Shown piece by piece: positions 1-12,615 of a DNA stretch of 64,000 bases. The position numbers were made by a program, and so were the translations under genes. Where the stretch lies: contig WOFQ01000060.1 of NCBI GenBank assembly GCA_012184525.1, positions 160,720 to 224,719 on the forward strand, written 5' to 3'. The notes beneath the pieces were generated by a model that searched no databases, was not told the DNA's origin, and was given only the letters and a program-made list of their open reading frames with translations. The stretch comes from Xenoacremonium recifei. Its lineage: Eukaryota; Ascomycota; Sordariomycetes; Hypocreales; Nectriaceae. The stretch's first letter is position 1. The number at the start of each line of letters is the position of its first letter.

Positions 1-3000
1 GCAGGACACGGCGGGCATGGTGGGGGAAATGGTTCCCTGTACGTCATTCTCGGGGGAAGATTCGTGCGGGAATCAGTTATCGTGAAAGAGTGCAGACGAG
101 AGGATCGCCGGGGGTTGATTGATTGTTGACGGAGAAAGGATTGGGCTGCCTCCAGTTTTCCAGGGGAGAGAGGGGCGTTTTGGACGGTGTTGTGTTGCAG
201 TTCCCGAAGTGAAGCAGGCCAGGCAGGTTCGATGCTGGCGATGGTGGTGCCTTCCTTCTAGATCCTCAAGGCTCCTCCACAGATTCCCTTTCGGGAGCTC
301 CCCAGCTTCCATTACTCAACCCCTCCACACGACGACTAATAATATCCATCCCAACACCCAGTCATAGCCATGCCTGCTGGGGGCCTTTAAATCTCTTCAC
401 CTGAACGTGACTTGCTCAGCGCCGTGTGATGTCGTTGCTGGGGTGCTGCAAAGGCTACGGGCAGGTCATGTGGCCTGCCGATATTAGCTGCTGGCCCGGC
501 GAGCGGTTGCTGAATGCCTTCATTCGTGCCCACTTAGAGCGACGGTACCTGTCCGAGCTATGGGGCCTTTTTACGGAGTACGGAGAGGGCACCAAGGTGA
601 GACGGGAACGGCAAAGGCCAGGCAAGGCAAGGCAAGGGGGCGTGTAGGCAATCTGGCTGCAGGGGCGCGGGGGGCAAGGGAAGGCAAAGTTGGCTTACCG
701 AGGAAGAGAAATCTATGGGATCTAGAATGGGCGGCCAGGAATGAAATGGGCGGTCTCGTGGGCAAAAGGGTCAGCGACATGGCTGCCCCGCGGCCCAAGA
801 CGGCAACGTGGCAGTACCTGGGCTTGTGCGGTGCTGCAGGCGGTGGCCAAAGTACCCTGGGCGCTGACGGCAGTGGTTCGGTTGCCGGAAACGTGACCCG
901 GGGAGACGTCCACCATCCATCCAGCCTGACGAACGGCTTGTACCTGTACCAGGCCTGACAAGAGAGGTTGGGCTACCCCGCGATTCCTAGCCCAGCCTTC
1001 CCCCCTAGTTCTCCCGTCGATAACTTCAGGCTTTCGGAGGTCATTGTCCCTGATAGACGGAGACCGAACGGAGAGAGTCCGACGGCGTCGAGGGCGAAGA
1101 TTGGCCGAACGGGCTCTGGCCGTGTCTGCGATCCTGATAACAAGCTACTGACTCTTTCCAATCCCAGTCCCTGCTTCGGAGCACCGCTTGCAACTATACT
1201 TCCGAGGCGGTAAAGCCTGGCTGACGATTCGGCTGTAAGTGACCCGGACGCGACGGAGGCCGGAGCATCAGCACACGAGGAAAGCAGCTGCAAGACCTCG
1301 GAAACCCGAAACGCGTAGACTCGAAACAAATCAACGAAAAGGCGGAGATGAGAACTGCCGCCGCAGGAGAGAAGTCGGTCTGCAAAAGGGCTGTGGCATG
1401 AGCTCTGCATCGCAGCATCGCATCTGGACAAATGTCCTGCAGCTGCAACGTCTGCCAGGTTCATGCCTTCAACTGTTTGACACCCGTCTCATTCACGGAT
1501 GTGCCGTGAGCTGGCTGGCTGGCGTCCCGGCTGGCACAGCATTCCCGTAGCCTGTCCCTCCGCAATCTCAGCCCTAGCGTGGCCTCCGCTGTCCGGATCT
1601 CTCCATGTTGTCTTCTCCTTCGGGGACGTCGCAGATGCTTGTCATGCTTGCCGAGGACGGTGTGTGGGCGGGCGAAAAAGAGGCGGCGGCGATGCTGCTC
1701 GACCTTGCTCGTCTGAGGTGCACACGCCCCCCCTGTTGTGCCGTAATTGGATGCTCGAGGGCATTCCCCTAGTCCTCTTCTCCCGTTTCCTCCATTTCGT
1801 GACGTACCGGACGACGATACGCTTGACGAGATCGCAGCGACGGCATGTACCGGTACCTCGCCGACGGTGAACTGGCTGGACACCATCAGCGAGCGTTGCT
1901 GCCACCACATACATGATTCCTGCATACATGCATACGCGCGCGGGTCCGCTCGCATTGACAGGGGAGGGTGGTAGAAGGCGAATCGTTCCCAATGATATGA
2001 GCCCTCCGCAGCATGCAATTCCCGATTCGCCCTTCACCATGGCTCCCCCCGGCCGGAGCCCCCGTGCTGCGCCGAACACGACCGCACCGACCGCAGTCGA
2101 GAATCTCGGGAGCGGAAACGACGACTAATTAGACGACTGTATTGCGACTGCGTTTCGACATTTTACGGAAGAAGCTGCAGCAGACCACCTTCTGCAGGCC
2201 TGCCAACCAATGTGTGAGTGGCCGCCACGCTGTCGGCGATCATGACGGGATGGGACGCTGGGAGAGGAAACGAACCGACCACACGGCCTGCAAGGCGACG
2301 ACATGAAGAAAATTTTGTTGAGGTGATCAGGACACAATCCGGGCCGGTCGGGCGGCGAGGAAATACTTCAAATACCGGCCGTTTGTCGCTTTCCAAGGAG
2401 AATGAAAGATGTTGAATTGACTCTATCCTCAACCCTCGACTTTAGACAGGCGCGACTGACTGCGACTGACTAACACAACTGCACCTGCCAGCAAATCATT
2501 GCCTGCATCAACACCTCCCTCCTGCCTTCCCATTGCATCCCCGTAACCTGCATATCCTTCCACCCATCTCTCCATTCACCGACCTGCCAGCAGCATCATC
2601 TGCCAGCAGCACGAGCAAGCATCAAGCATCAAGCCTCCAGCAAGCAGCACGCAGCACGCATCGCTCGCCCAACGAGACAACAGAACCGTCTAAGCTGCTG
2701 CCCCTCCTCCGCCTCGCTTCTCCAATCTCTCGGCCCCTCGCCCACCCCCCGGTCAACGCCCACGGTAAAGGACCGTAGACTGCCAGACCAGACCGGTATG
2801 TACAGGTACCGGTACATTGACTCTCTTCTCTCGCTGACCGGGGCTCTGCCACAGACTCCCAAGAAATCCTTTCCGGTATTATTTCGTGCTCGTCACCTGC
2901 GACGCCTCGTCGGCTCCACTCCGCGCTTGTCCAGAGCCTCTCGAGCCTCCATCTCCATCCGCGGCCTCTGTTCGACCACGAAAGCGGGCACTATCTGGCG

Positions 3001-3121
3001 TTCCCACTGTGGAGAAGGCCTCGTCTTGAATCTTGAAGCACACCGTGAACCGCACACCCCCCGGGCGTCGACTTCCGAAATAAGATCCTCGAGGTTGCTC
3101 GCCAAAAGGTTTATAATAGCC
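1..3121. other. gene-free upstream region of the PEP carboxykinase gene
   Basis: No coding region I can defend. The many short open frames on both strands lack recognisable domains and splice continuity. From about 2480 to 2960 the + strand is C/T-rich and resembles a fungal promoter and 5' leader. At the left edge the minus strand shows a well-placed ATG (positions 18-16) in a CCACC context followed by GC-rich codons; it could be the first codons of a gene running off the window, but six codons cannot prove it. Confidence 0.6.
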
Positions 3122-5955
3122 ATGGACCCCGTCTTCAGAACTTCTTCTCCCTACCCAGATCCCAAAGTCAAAGGCCCAAGGTCCCAGATTCAGGCAGCAG
3201 GAGCCGATTTACGCAAGAGTACGTCGTCTTCTCTTTGACAGACTTGGTCACGAGGGCATCGTCGGCGACTGACACTCGGCCACAGTGATTTCCAGCAACG
3301 TTAACAAGACTGCTCTCCACCCTGGTGGTGTTGCGTAAGTCCAACCCTCTCCTCGAGCTCAGCAGCTGCCCACGGCTTTGCCCTGGTGTTGCTGTCGTGT
3401 GCTCAACGGTTCGCACGCATTTCACTAACACAATGTCTCACGCACAGTCCCCACGTGGAGCACACCGAGCTTGGTACGCTCTCCTCCTCGATCTCGCCCT
3501 CGATCCCAGACCCAGCTGGACGAGGCGTGTCCCTCCCAAGTTTCTAACGCCCTCTGCAGAGCAGGAGCTTCACGATACCGCCCACATCGACTACGACCGT
3601 GTTGCTATTGTATGACCTCACGCACTGCCTAAACCGGTCACCCGGGGAAGGCCTCCCCCTCTCGGAGATCAAAGTCCGCTAATTCAGCTCTTCAGATCCC
3701 TAACCCTTCCGTTGCTGCCCTCTACGAGGATGCGCTGGTGCGTCACACGAGACAGGCCCCAGGTGGCCATTACGTTACTGACATGTGAGCGTCTGCAGGT
3801 GTACGAGACCGGCACTGCCATCACGTCTAGCGGCGCCCTGACTGCCTACTCTGGAGCCAAGACCGGCCGTTCGCCCCTTGACAAGCGAATTGTCAAGGAG
3901 CCCTCATCCGAGGACAACATCTGGTGCGTTTGTGAGAGATCATGATCATGATTGTGCCGTTAGCTAACAATGGTTCTTGTAGGTGGGGCCCTGTCAACAA
4001 GCCCATGAGCGTCGATGTAAGTCAAGATGATCGCAGTCTTTCACACGTCACAATTTCTCGTGTTTCCCCCGACTTCGTCCTGCGCCGGCCCCATTCGCTG
4101 TGGCCTGCGTCGTTGCTTGTTTGGGCGGCGCAAACGCAAATCACAAGCCAGTCAGCCAGCCGACCAGCCCAAAGCTTCAGCCGAAAAGCCCCTTTGCCCC
4201 GAGTCAGCACCTTAGCAGCGGGCGTCATGCACGCCGCAGCTGCAGGCGACGGGACTCCATTCTGCTTATTCCTGTTACCCAATTGCCTGGGTCCTGGTTG
4301 GGCTGGCCGGCTTCAGCAAGCAGGGAAGCCCTGCTGGGATTGGCGTCATGCGGGCAATCGTGGTGACGCCCAGCCCACCCCGCAGAGTTTCTCCTCTCCC
4401 ATGGCTTTTTTTGCATTCATTCATCCTTTTCGCCCTTGATTGCCGCCCCGCACGGCTACTTCATGCTTTCCCCGATCGCTCTGGCGACTTTTCCCGATCC
4501 CAGCCGAAGAGGCTCCATCCCCGGAACTCCATTGCGGACCCTTCCCCATCTCGGCATCTGGCCTGGAGATCTGAGATTGCTGGACACAAGCTGACAAAAT
4601 AATGTGCACAGGTCTGGAAGATCAACCGAGAACGTGCCATCGACTACCTCAACACCCGAAACCGCATCTACGTCGTGGATGGCTTCGCCGGCTGGGACGA
4701 GAAGTACCGTATCCGCGTCCGTGTCATCTGCGCCCGCGCCTACCATGCCCTCTTCATGCGCAACATGCTCATCCGGCCCTCGCGAGAGGAGCTCAAGAGC
4801 TTCCACCCCGACTACACCATCTACAACGCCGGCTCTTTCCCCGCCAACCGCTTCACCGATGGCATGACCTCGTCCACCTCGGTCGCTATCAACTTCCAGC
4901 AGAAGGAGATGGTCATCCTCGGCACCGAGTACGCCGGTGAGATGAAGAAGGGTGTCTTCACCGTGCTCTTCTACGAGATGCCCATCATCCACAACGTCCT
5001 GACCCTGCACTCCTCGGCCAACGAGGGCAAGAACGGCGACGTCACTCTCTTCTTCGGTCTGTCGGGCACTGGCAAGACCACTCTCTCGGCTGACCCCAAC
5101 CGAGCCCTGATCGGTGACGACGAGCACTGCTGGAGCGACAACGGCGTCTTCAACATCGAGGGCGGCTGCTACGCCAAGACCATCGGTCTGTCGGCCGAGA
5201 AGGAGCCCGATATCTTCGGCGCCATCCGCTACGGCTCTGTCCTGGAGAACGTCGTCTTCGACCCGGAGACCCGTGAGGTCGACTACGATGATGCCACGCT
5301 CACCGAGAACACTCGCTGCGCCTACCCCATCGAGTATATCTCCAACGCCAAGATCCCCTGCTTGTCTCCCAACGCTCCCTCCAACATCATCCTCCTGACC
5401 TGCGACGCTCGCGGTGTGCTGCCCCCCATCTCTAAGCTCGACCGTGCCCAGACCATGTTCCACTTCATCTCCGGCTACACCTCCAAGATGGCGGGTACCG
5501 AAGACGGTGTTACTGAGCCCCAGGCCACCTTCTCCAGCTGCTTCGCCCAGCCTTTCCTGGCTCTCCACCCCATGAAGTACGCCAAGATGCTGGCGGACAA
5601 GATCGACCAGCACAAGGCCAACGCCTGGCTGCTCAACACCGGCTGGGCTGGTGCCGGTTACGCCCAGGGCGGCAAGCGATGCCCCCTCAAGTACACTCGT
5701 GCCATCCTCGACGCCATCCACTCGGGCGAGCTCGCCAACGTCGAGTACGAGACCTACGAGGTTTTCAACCTCCAGGTCCCCAAGACCTGCCCCAACGTCC
5801 CCAGCGACCTGCTCAACCCCGCCAAGGCCTGGACTGCCGGCGCTGAGAGCTTCCAGACCGAGGTGGTCAAGCTGGGCAAGCTCTTCCGGGAGAACTTCAC
5901 CAAGTACGAGAGCGAGGCGACCGAGGATGTGGTCAAGGCTGGCCCGACTGTTTGA
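3122..5955 (+). CDS. pck1: phosphoenolpyruvate carboxykinase (ATP)
   Basis: This is the cytosolic gluconeogenic enzyme that converts oxaloacetate plus ATP to PEP, CO2 and ADP, needed for growth on acetate, ethanol or amino acids. Proposed exons are 3122-3218, 3286-3334, 3448-3473, 3560-3609, 3696-3737, 3799-3923, 3983-4016 and 4612-5955, giving 588 residues, typical for fungal ATP-type PCK. The ATP-binding loop GLSGTGKTT lies at about residues 290-298. The signature stretch around GDDEHCW and the N-terminal block VNKTALHPGGV are clear. Phases agree at every junction. The first 33 residues are weakly conserved, so the exact start is the least certain part. Fungal PCK genes are usually acetate-induced and glucose-repressed; no specific site was assigned here. 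The 595-nt last intron and the very small early exons are unusual. Confidence 0.95.
4017..4611 (+). other. long (595 nt) intron of the PEP carboxykinase gene
   Basis: Donor GTAAGT at 4017 and acceptor GCACAG before 4612 join Asp to Val-Trp-Lys, restoring the conserved PCK sequence VDVWKINRERA. The other six introns of this gene are 59-113 nt. Several open frames cross this interval on both strands, but none has a recognisable product. Confidence 0.85.
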
Positions 5956-6691
5956 TTTAGTGCATGATGCAAGTTTGTTTGGGTCGGCGTCTCCATGGCG
6001 GCTTTGCTTGACATTGAATGTTCTTGATGGGTAACGGGACGAGATTGTAATGTAGGCATGACCAACTACCTCAGGCTTCACGAACGAAGGCCTTGTGTGC
6101 AAGACACAAAATGCAAAATAGAAAAGCACATACAAATATCTGAATGTCGGCGACTCTTGTGAAGTGATGTTTTGATTGTCTGAAACCTGGCCTATTATAC
6201 TTGGCTCCGTACTTGAGGTGTTTTGAGGCGTGTAAGTGAGAAAGGAGGATGGCCTTATGCACCCCGCATTATCGGCACCACTTCCTTAATCTGGGGTATG
6301 AGTTGGTGGCGCCCTTGACCCAGTCGATGCACCACCACTGCAAAAAGCAAGCAAGTACACTCGCTGCTTCTTCGAAGGTCTCATATCGTGAAAGAACACG
6401 CCATTTCACTAATGCTCGCTCCACCAACTCACCGATTGCATCTGCTGCAGCTTTCTTGCCAAATAGCACAAAACGGGGCCCTCACATCATCAAAGTCTTG
6501 ATTCCATAAACACGACACCAGTTAACTGTCCTAGCATGTCTATTGACAAAGAAAAAACGAAGAAGACGAAAAAGGTAAAAATAAATGGAAATTATTCTGA
6601 GCCACCCGCGAAGGCAACGACAATCCCGCCCCATCACCCCAACTCCCGTCTCTTTTTGAACCTCCTTACGATATTCCGTCAGGCCGTCAGA
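5956..6691. other. convergent 3' intergenic region between PCK and epsin
   Basis: Moderately AT-rich spacer holding the 3' ends of two convergent genes. I see no further coding signal or RNA gene. Confidence 0.6.
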
Positions 6692-8548
6692 CTAAAACTG
6701 GATGAGGTCCTGGTTCTGCTGCTGCTGGTGCGGCTGCTGCGGCTGTTGCTGCATCGCAAACGGGTTGTTCGTCGTGGGCTGCGACCCATACGTGATGTTC
6801 GGCATGCCCGTGAACTGCTGCCGCATGAACGGATTGCTGCCCGTCGCATCGGCCGTCAGGGAATTGACGCCCGCGCCGGCGCTGTTGACAAATGTCCCAG
6901 GCGCGGTGTGCTGCGCGGGGATGCGCAGGTTGCCCGTGTTGCCGAAGGTGTCCATGCCGTCGCCGGTGGCGAGCAGCGAGTTGAGGCGCGTCTCGTGGTC
7001 GCTGAGCTCCTTCTGCGGCGGGGGGAACTGCTGGGGCTGCTGCTGAGGCATGGAGGTCGGGAACGAGTTGCTGGACTGGAGCATGGGCTGGGTGTTGAAG
7101 TTGGAGAGCGTCTTTTGCTCGGGGAGGGTGCCGAGCGAGGAGATGGGGTTGGGGCGCGCGGACGAGGGGCGCTGGGCGAAGGGGTTGTTGGAGCCGGTGG
7201 GCGTGGCCTTGAGGGCGCCGGTCTGGTTGTTGTTATGCGTTGCCCAGGGGTTGTTGCTGCCGGGCTGGAGCGTCTCGGGCGAGGTTGGCGAGAGGGTCTG
7301 GGGCTGTTGCTGCTGGGCATAGGGGTTGTAGCCCGTGGGCTGCGGCTGGAATCCCTGGAGGTTCTGCTGCTGCTGTTGCTGGCCGTAAGGGTCCATGCCC
7401 ATGCCGTATCCCGTGGTGTAGTTGGGCTGGAAGCCGGTTGGCTGCTGCTGTTGCGGCTGCTGGAAGCCCGTGTAGGCGTTGGCCATGTAGCCCGTCGGCT
7501 GGGCCTGCTGCATCTGGCTCTGGTCGATGGGGTTGGCGAAGAAGTCGACCGGGTTGCCCTGCTGGTAGCCCTGGTTGAAGCCGGTGAACTGCGGCTGCTG
7601 CGAGGGCTGGGTCTGGGTCTGGATCAGGTCGTCGTCGAAAAGCGAGTGCGCGTTGCTCTCCTCCAGCTCCTTGCGCCGCCGCTCCTCCTCCTCCTGGCTC
7701 AGCTTGATGGCCTTGGCCAGGTCGTCGTCGTCGTCCGTCACGTGCTGCCGGCTCTCGCGCTTCTTGCGGTCCTCCTCCTCCTGGTACTTGCTGGCCTCGA
7801 TGGCCAGGCGGTACTCGGCATCCTCCTCCTCGTTCTGCGGCCGGCGTTCGCGCTGCGGCCGGTGGTTGCGGCCGTGCGAGGGCTCGGCGTGCTGCGGCGC
7901 GTACTCCTCGAGGCCCGTGACGCGCGACTTCCATGACTTGCGATCCCGTCGCTCGGCCTGCAGCCTCTCGTCGTCGGTGATGAGCGCCGTAAGCTCCTTG
8001 GCCGCAACTCGCACTGCCCAGCACTCAGTTAGTGGTTCTCAGGAATAGGGGCGGGCGGGCGACGCACCGTTCTGCCCAACATCCTTGCCCTCCTCGTCGA
8101 TGTACTGGAACTCGCGCAGCGTCTTGATGATGTAGATGGCGTCGCGCGCCCACGTCACCACCAGCGCCGAGCCCTCGTGGAGGCAGTAGTCCAGCAACTT
8201 CAGGGCTTTCAGCACGTGTCGCCAGTTCTTGCCCTTGTCGTTCAGGCGCTTGTCGATCATGTCGACAATCTCGTAGAACTCGGTGGCTCTGTAACCCGTC
8301 AGCACCGCCTCGCCTCAGTGTCATGATCGTCACATACGTGTTAAAGGTCATCTGAGCAATTTCGCTCATCTGCGTTCCCGTCGGACCCCATGGGTCATTG
8401 CTGGTTGCTGTTGGGCATCACCACCATTAGCGAAAGTCCCTCCCAATATCCGTCAGGGGCTCCGGGACAGCCCACCTTCTCTGACCTTGACCTGGGCGGT
8501 GGAATACCCCTTGGTCACGTTCTTCACGCTTCGCATTACCTTGGACAT
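6692..8548 (-). CDS. ENT1: epsin (ENTH-domain endocytic adaptor)
   Basis: Epsins bind PI(4,5)P2 through the ENTH domain and link ubiquitinated cargo to clathrin at endocytic sites. Exons on the minus strand are 8548-8476, 8407-8338, 8288-8068 and 8013-6692, giving 561 residues. The ENTH domain occupies about residues 1-140, beginning MSKVMRSVKNV, and includes the block NDPWGPTG. Two ubiquitin-interacting motifs follow (YRLAIEASKYQEEE and LAKAIKLSQEEEE). The rest is Gln/Pro-rich with three NPF tripeptides for EH-domain partners. The protein ends in DLIQF, which resembles a C-terminal clathrin box. The plus-strand open frame through the Gln-rich part is a codon-bias shadow. Paralogue assignment (Ent1 versus Ent2) is not possible from sequence alone. 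Confidence 0.93.
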
Positions 8549-9795
8549 GATGGGCGGTTTCTAGTCGGCGCGAGGGGATGAGGGAGAATGTTCGGGCCTG
8601 GGAGACCAATGCGTGGCTGGCCAATATAGCAGCTGCCGCTGACTCGCTCGTCGAGTGATTTGTCGGCGATCCAGATGTAATGCCCAGGGAATGGGGCCTG
8701 TCGACGTGGCCGCGACGGGCAGCGACTCAATGCTGAGGATGACTCTGAAACCCAGCCGAGAGGATTGCAATCACTCACTGACTGCAATGGCGCGGGGGTT
8801 GGGGTTGGGGCAGCGAACTCGGGGGATGCCGTCCGGCGGTCGGATCGAGAGGGTTCGCGATGGATGGCAGAGGCTCTGCGTCTCAAGCTGCCGAAAGCTT
8901 CTCCAAGCCTCCGAGCAACACGATGTCCTCGACGCGGCTCAGACGGATGCTGCAGTACCTCCAGCTAATGCGCCCTGGAATACGAGCGAGCTCTTATCGA
9001 CCACCGGAGCGGGAATTCGGCGGCTTCGAGATCGGGGGGAGACGCGGACGGAGCAGCGGGCCGGGGAGTGATCGATCGCAGATGAGGCCCGGGAGAAGTG
9101 CAAGTTGGGGAGAAGTCGTGGGGGCGATGCAGAGCAAAAGCGTAGGGTCCTGAGCGAGGATGCAAGAAGACTGACTGACTGAGTGCCTTATGCTCATCGC
9201 AAGACTGCTAAGCCCACTAAATCGGCCCAGGCGAGTGGCTGCGCCGGCCTGATTACGTACGGGGGGTCCTTTTGGAGCTAGGCAGGCACGGCAAAAAAAG
9301 AGGTTAAAATAGGTGACGTACTTTGCGCCACAGGTGGCACGTCGCACCAAACCTTGTTGCAACGACCTACCCTGGACTTTTTATACGCTCCAGCTAGGGG
9401 ATTTCAGATGACTGTATGCGTCTCGGGCGTATATTCAAACTGCGAACCCTACTTTTAAATACGCTTTTCCATGGGTACTATCTTTTTTGGGACTTGTTAC
9501 GCCTTTGCTAGCGACTTGTACAATTCGTTCACAATCGGATAACTGTGAGAATGACACTAGAGCTATACAATAACAGGCTCTTCTTCGAACTCCGTAGATC
9601 ATAAAACTCTAGATACTCTAGCAGATAGAAACGAATCCAATACATCGACTCCCATATGATAAATCCGCAGAACTATCGACCCGAAACACTAAACCAGTCA
9701 CCGGGAGACGTCCTTTCCCCCGTAGAACAGCTGACGCTTCTAAATTTACAGCCTTTTCTGTGCAATCTGAGAAGGGTCGTCTTGTGTCTGTCGGT
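8549..9795. other. intergenic region upstream of epsin
   Basis: The first ~750 bases are GC-rich, probably epsin promoter and leader. After about 9240 the composition becomes AT-richer and codon-like structure disappears. No gene is supported. Confidence 0.5.
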
Positions 9796-10331
9796 TTAGA
9801 AACCGTACCACATCACCGGGACAACAACAAGGCCAAGAGCAGCAGCTGATAATCCGGCCTTTGCGTTCATTGCACCAGAGTTGGCAGTCGCAGCTGCAGA
9901 GCCAGAAGAAGTGGCTGAGGCTGATGTTGCGGTTGCAGTGTTCGGGGACACAGAGCCCGAAGACGAACTGGCAACAGCAGAAGTTGCTGTAGCAGCAGAA
10001 GCCGAGGAGCTTTCCGCACTTTTGACTTTTGAATCATAATCGGGATCGTCGGTATCAACCAGAGCAGTGCAGTCAGAGGTATCTGAGCTGACCAGATAAG
10101 AACTGCCGTGGTATCCGACACAGCATGCTGTCCCGCCGTTGTCGCCTTTCACGGCGACACCAGGGCAACATTTATTGTTTGCGATGAGCTCTTGACCAGA
10201 GGGGCAAGCACCCTAGTGTTTGTTAGTAATTTTCGTGAGGGCGCCCTCGATAAAGTACGCACTGTGATGCTGGCAGCGTGAGCAGCAGATGCGCCTAGAA
10301 TGGCGATAATAGTCTTGGAGAGGGCAACCAT
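9796..10331 (-). CDS. small Cys-rich secreted protein, probably GPI-anchored
   Basis: Two exons (10331-10263 and 10212-9796) give 161 residues. The N-terminus (MVALSKTIIAILGASAAHA) is a convincing signal peptide. The mature part begins with a short six-cysteine region in the order C, CC, CC, C, then a long Ser/Ala/Thr-rich stalk typical of O-glycosylated wall proteins. The C-terminus is a small-residue stretch followed by a hydrophobic tail (LSAAALGLVVVPVMWYGF), the layout of a GPI-attachment signal. The cysteine count is below the eight of CFEM proteins, so I do not call it CFEM. Function is unknown; cell-wall or surface location is inferred. A TATA-like element lies about 130 bases upstream. 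Confidence 0.75.
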
Positions 10332-10921
10332 AGTGAAGGATATGGATTTTATGAAATAATGATCAATGGCAAACCAAATATGTATGCTGTTGGTAGAAGT
10401 GGGAGAGAGGTTGAGTGAGATGGTAAGACTACATCGTCTCGAGAAAGCGTCATGACCAGAGTTTATATAGTGTTTGAGGTGTGGTTATTCTAAGATAAGT
10501 TCCCATGAAGTTCAGTCCTCGAAGCTTGAATTATGACACGACATGGTAGTTGCAATGTGAGGCTGTAGAGCGGTAAGGCCTTCATTTCGCTTCATAGCCA
10601 CCGTATTGGGCATAGTCTCATCATCAATGCGGGGAGTACAACGGTGCAAACGACAAAACCCGACCATCATTGCCCAGGATAGCAAGGCCATGAAAAGAGC
10701 GTCAGCAGGAGATCTGACAAGAATAAGCATACGGCTTACCCGAAACATAATGCCCACGCTTAAACGAGATACAGTTTGCTGTCGGACAATTACAAGACAC
10801 CTTTAACTAGTATCCCTGTCGCATCCTCCGTATTAAAGCCACGGATAGTCCGCTCGCTCGCTTCGTTCCACCATTTCCGGAGGCTGGCTGGATCATCGAC
10901 AATCAGACAGAAACCAAGAAC
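10332..10921. other. divergent intergenic region between the GPI-type protein and a Zn2Cys6 regulator
   Basis: About 590 bases separate two divergent start codons, so both promoters must lie here. Apart from the TATA-like element near 10465 I see no clear regulatory repeat. Confidence 0.5.
10462..10469 (-). promoter_or_regulatory. TATA-like element of the GPI-type protein gene
   Basis: On the minus strand the sequence reads TATATAAA, about 130 bases upstream of the ATG, in an otherwise mixed-composition promoter. Confidence 0.45.
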
Positions 10922-12615
10922 ATGCCGGGTGTTCCAAGGAGTCAACGGTGCCAGCGCTGCAAGTCCCGCAAGATCAAGGTACGCAATATCCAAACATTTA
11001 GCCTGTCATCGCATCCGGAGACTCCGCAACGGCTCACGCTCTGTGCTCAGTGCGACCAGAATTGGCCTACGTGCGGGCAATGCCAGAAGGCAAACATTCC
11101 CTGTCCTGGGCCACAGAGTTTGATTAAGTTTGTCGTGAATGGAAATCATTCTGTAGTCAATCCCGGGGAGTCAGGGAACGTTGCCCAGAATGATGTAGGC
11201 ATGCCTGTATCTCAGTCTAGGCATAGCAATCCCTCTGGGCCTGCCAGCCTTGTACTTCTTGATTCAAGATTAGCGCAAGATGGCAGGGCAAATTTCGATT
11301 GCTTTCGTCTTTCATCTAAGTCTCCATCTACGACACCATCACCAAGACCGAATCTCACCACGGTTGCGGACCGAACGGCCTCCAGACTAGCTGGATACCT
11401 CCAGCAATTCGAAAATAGGGACAGTCTATTTCGGATGACTTATCTTCAACTATTGCCAAGCCGACTGGACCAGAGCCCGGCGTTACGTGATACTGCGGCG
11501 CTTCTATGCTCAACTTATGGAAATTACAAACGAGGTCTTCCACCAGCTCAATGGCTGAACCTTGAGGTCTATGGGAAAGCCCTGAGGAGCCTGAAACGGG
11601 CACTTGATGATCGATCGAACGTCACTAATGAGACTTTGGCTGCTACAGCGCTAATGGAGAGGATCGAAGTGTCCTTTGATATCAAGCGACCAGCGCATCG
11701 AGCCAAGCACGGGGTTGGAGTCGAGACACTCATGCGCCAAAAAGGTCCACCCAGACTAAAGGACGAGGACGAGCTTTATGTTAAATTAGCCATTGAAAGC
11801 CACGGCCCTTTGGTATGTATCTCCGTAGGTTTTGCTTCATTAACCTTGGCTAACTGTTGCAGGTAAACCAATGGATCACAGAGGGAGGCGACAATTTCCT
11901 AGTTTCGGCGGCGTGGCAGGAATCTGTGCAAAAAGCTGTGCGGTCGTTCAAGAACGATACACAGGCCCGGAAAGCAAGCTACGCCATTGGAAGATCCTAT
12001 GTCTATTGGCCAGTATTGTTGGATCAATTTCATCAACTACACAACACTGAAGATGGTTCTCTGAAGAGGCAGTTGGCGTTGGAGCTCCGACATCAAGCTT
12101 CCAATCTCGAGAGTGAGGTACGGCACACTGGCGAGAAATTCCTGAACCATGCCCTAGAAGCCGGCTTCATCAAGGAACAACAAGACTCATCATATCCTAT
12201 CGGCGGAAAGTACAGTTTTGACTCGTTGGACTCACTCGAGTTTCTTATCTCGTACACTACTATCGGACTGACCTTGAACCGCATGCTGCACCATTTGGAT
12301 AGTATACAGTCATGTCACACGCCGTCGTTAGATGAAATCCATCAGAGACTTTGTCTTCAGATATGGATGTGCATACCACATGTCCAGGAGCTGGGAGGGA
12401 CAACCAGCCTGCTGTTCGCGGGGCCATTGTACTTGTCATACGCGGGCGCGAGGACAGACACAGTAAAGGCGTATTTGATGAAGTTCATTGCTCAACTCGC
12501 TGAACAACGAGGAAGACCTTTCGGAGACGCCGGTTCGCAAGAACTATTTGTTCTTAATACCGGAAAAGCTGCAGCCGGCCACATACAGTTTGATAGGATG
12601 ATTAGAAGCAATTAA
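10922..12615 (+). CDS. Zn2Cys6 fungal transcription factor
   Basis: Exons 10922-10978, 11051-11812 and 11863-12615 give 523 residues. Splicing the first 72-nt intron joins CQRCKSRKIK to CDQNWPTCGQCQ, restoring the six-cysteine binuclear zinc cluster at about residues 10-37. The intron is a multiple of three and has no stop, so the unspliced frame also stays open but would separate the second and third cysteines by 24 extra residues. The remainder looks like the helical C-terminal domain common in fungal regulators of the DUF3468 (Fungal_trans_2) class. Target genes are unknown; the flanking GPI-type protein and secreted hydrolase are candidates by position only. Confidence 0.85.

Noticed and set aside
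1..18. Possible start of a minus-strand gene leaving the window on the left
   Set aside because: Good ATG context, but only six codons are visible, so not listed as a gene.
4456..6135. 559-codon open frame on the minus strand opposite PCK
   Set aside because: Runs antisense to strongly conserved PCK exons; Val/Gly/Asp-rich and domain-free, as expected for a codon-bias shadow.
6536..7936. 466-codon plus-strand frame opposite epsin
   Set aside because: Leu/Arg-rich mirror of the Gln/Pro-rich epsin tail; no domain or signal.
9240..9790. AT-shifted stretch as a mutated transposon remnant
   Set aside because: No terminal repeats, coding relics or clear C-to-T bias could be shown by eye.
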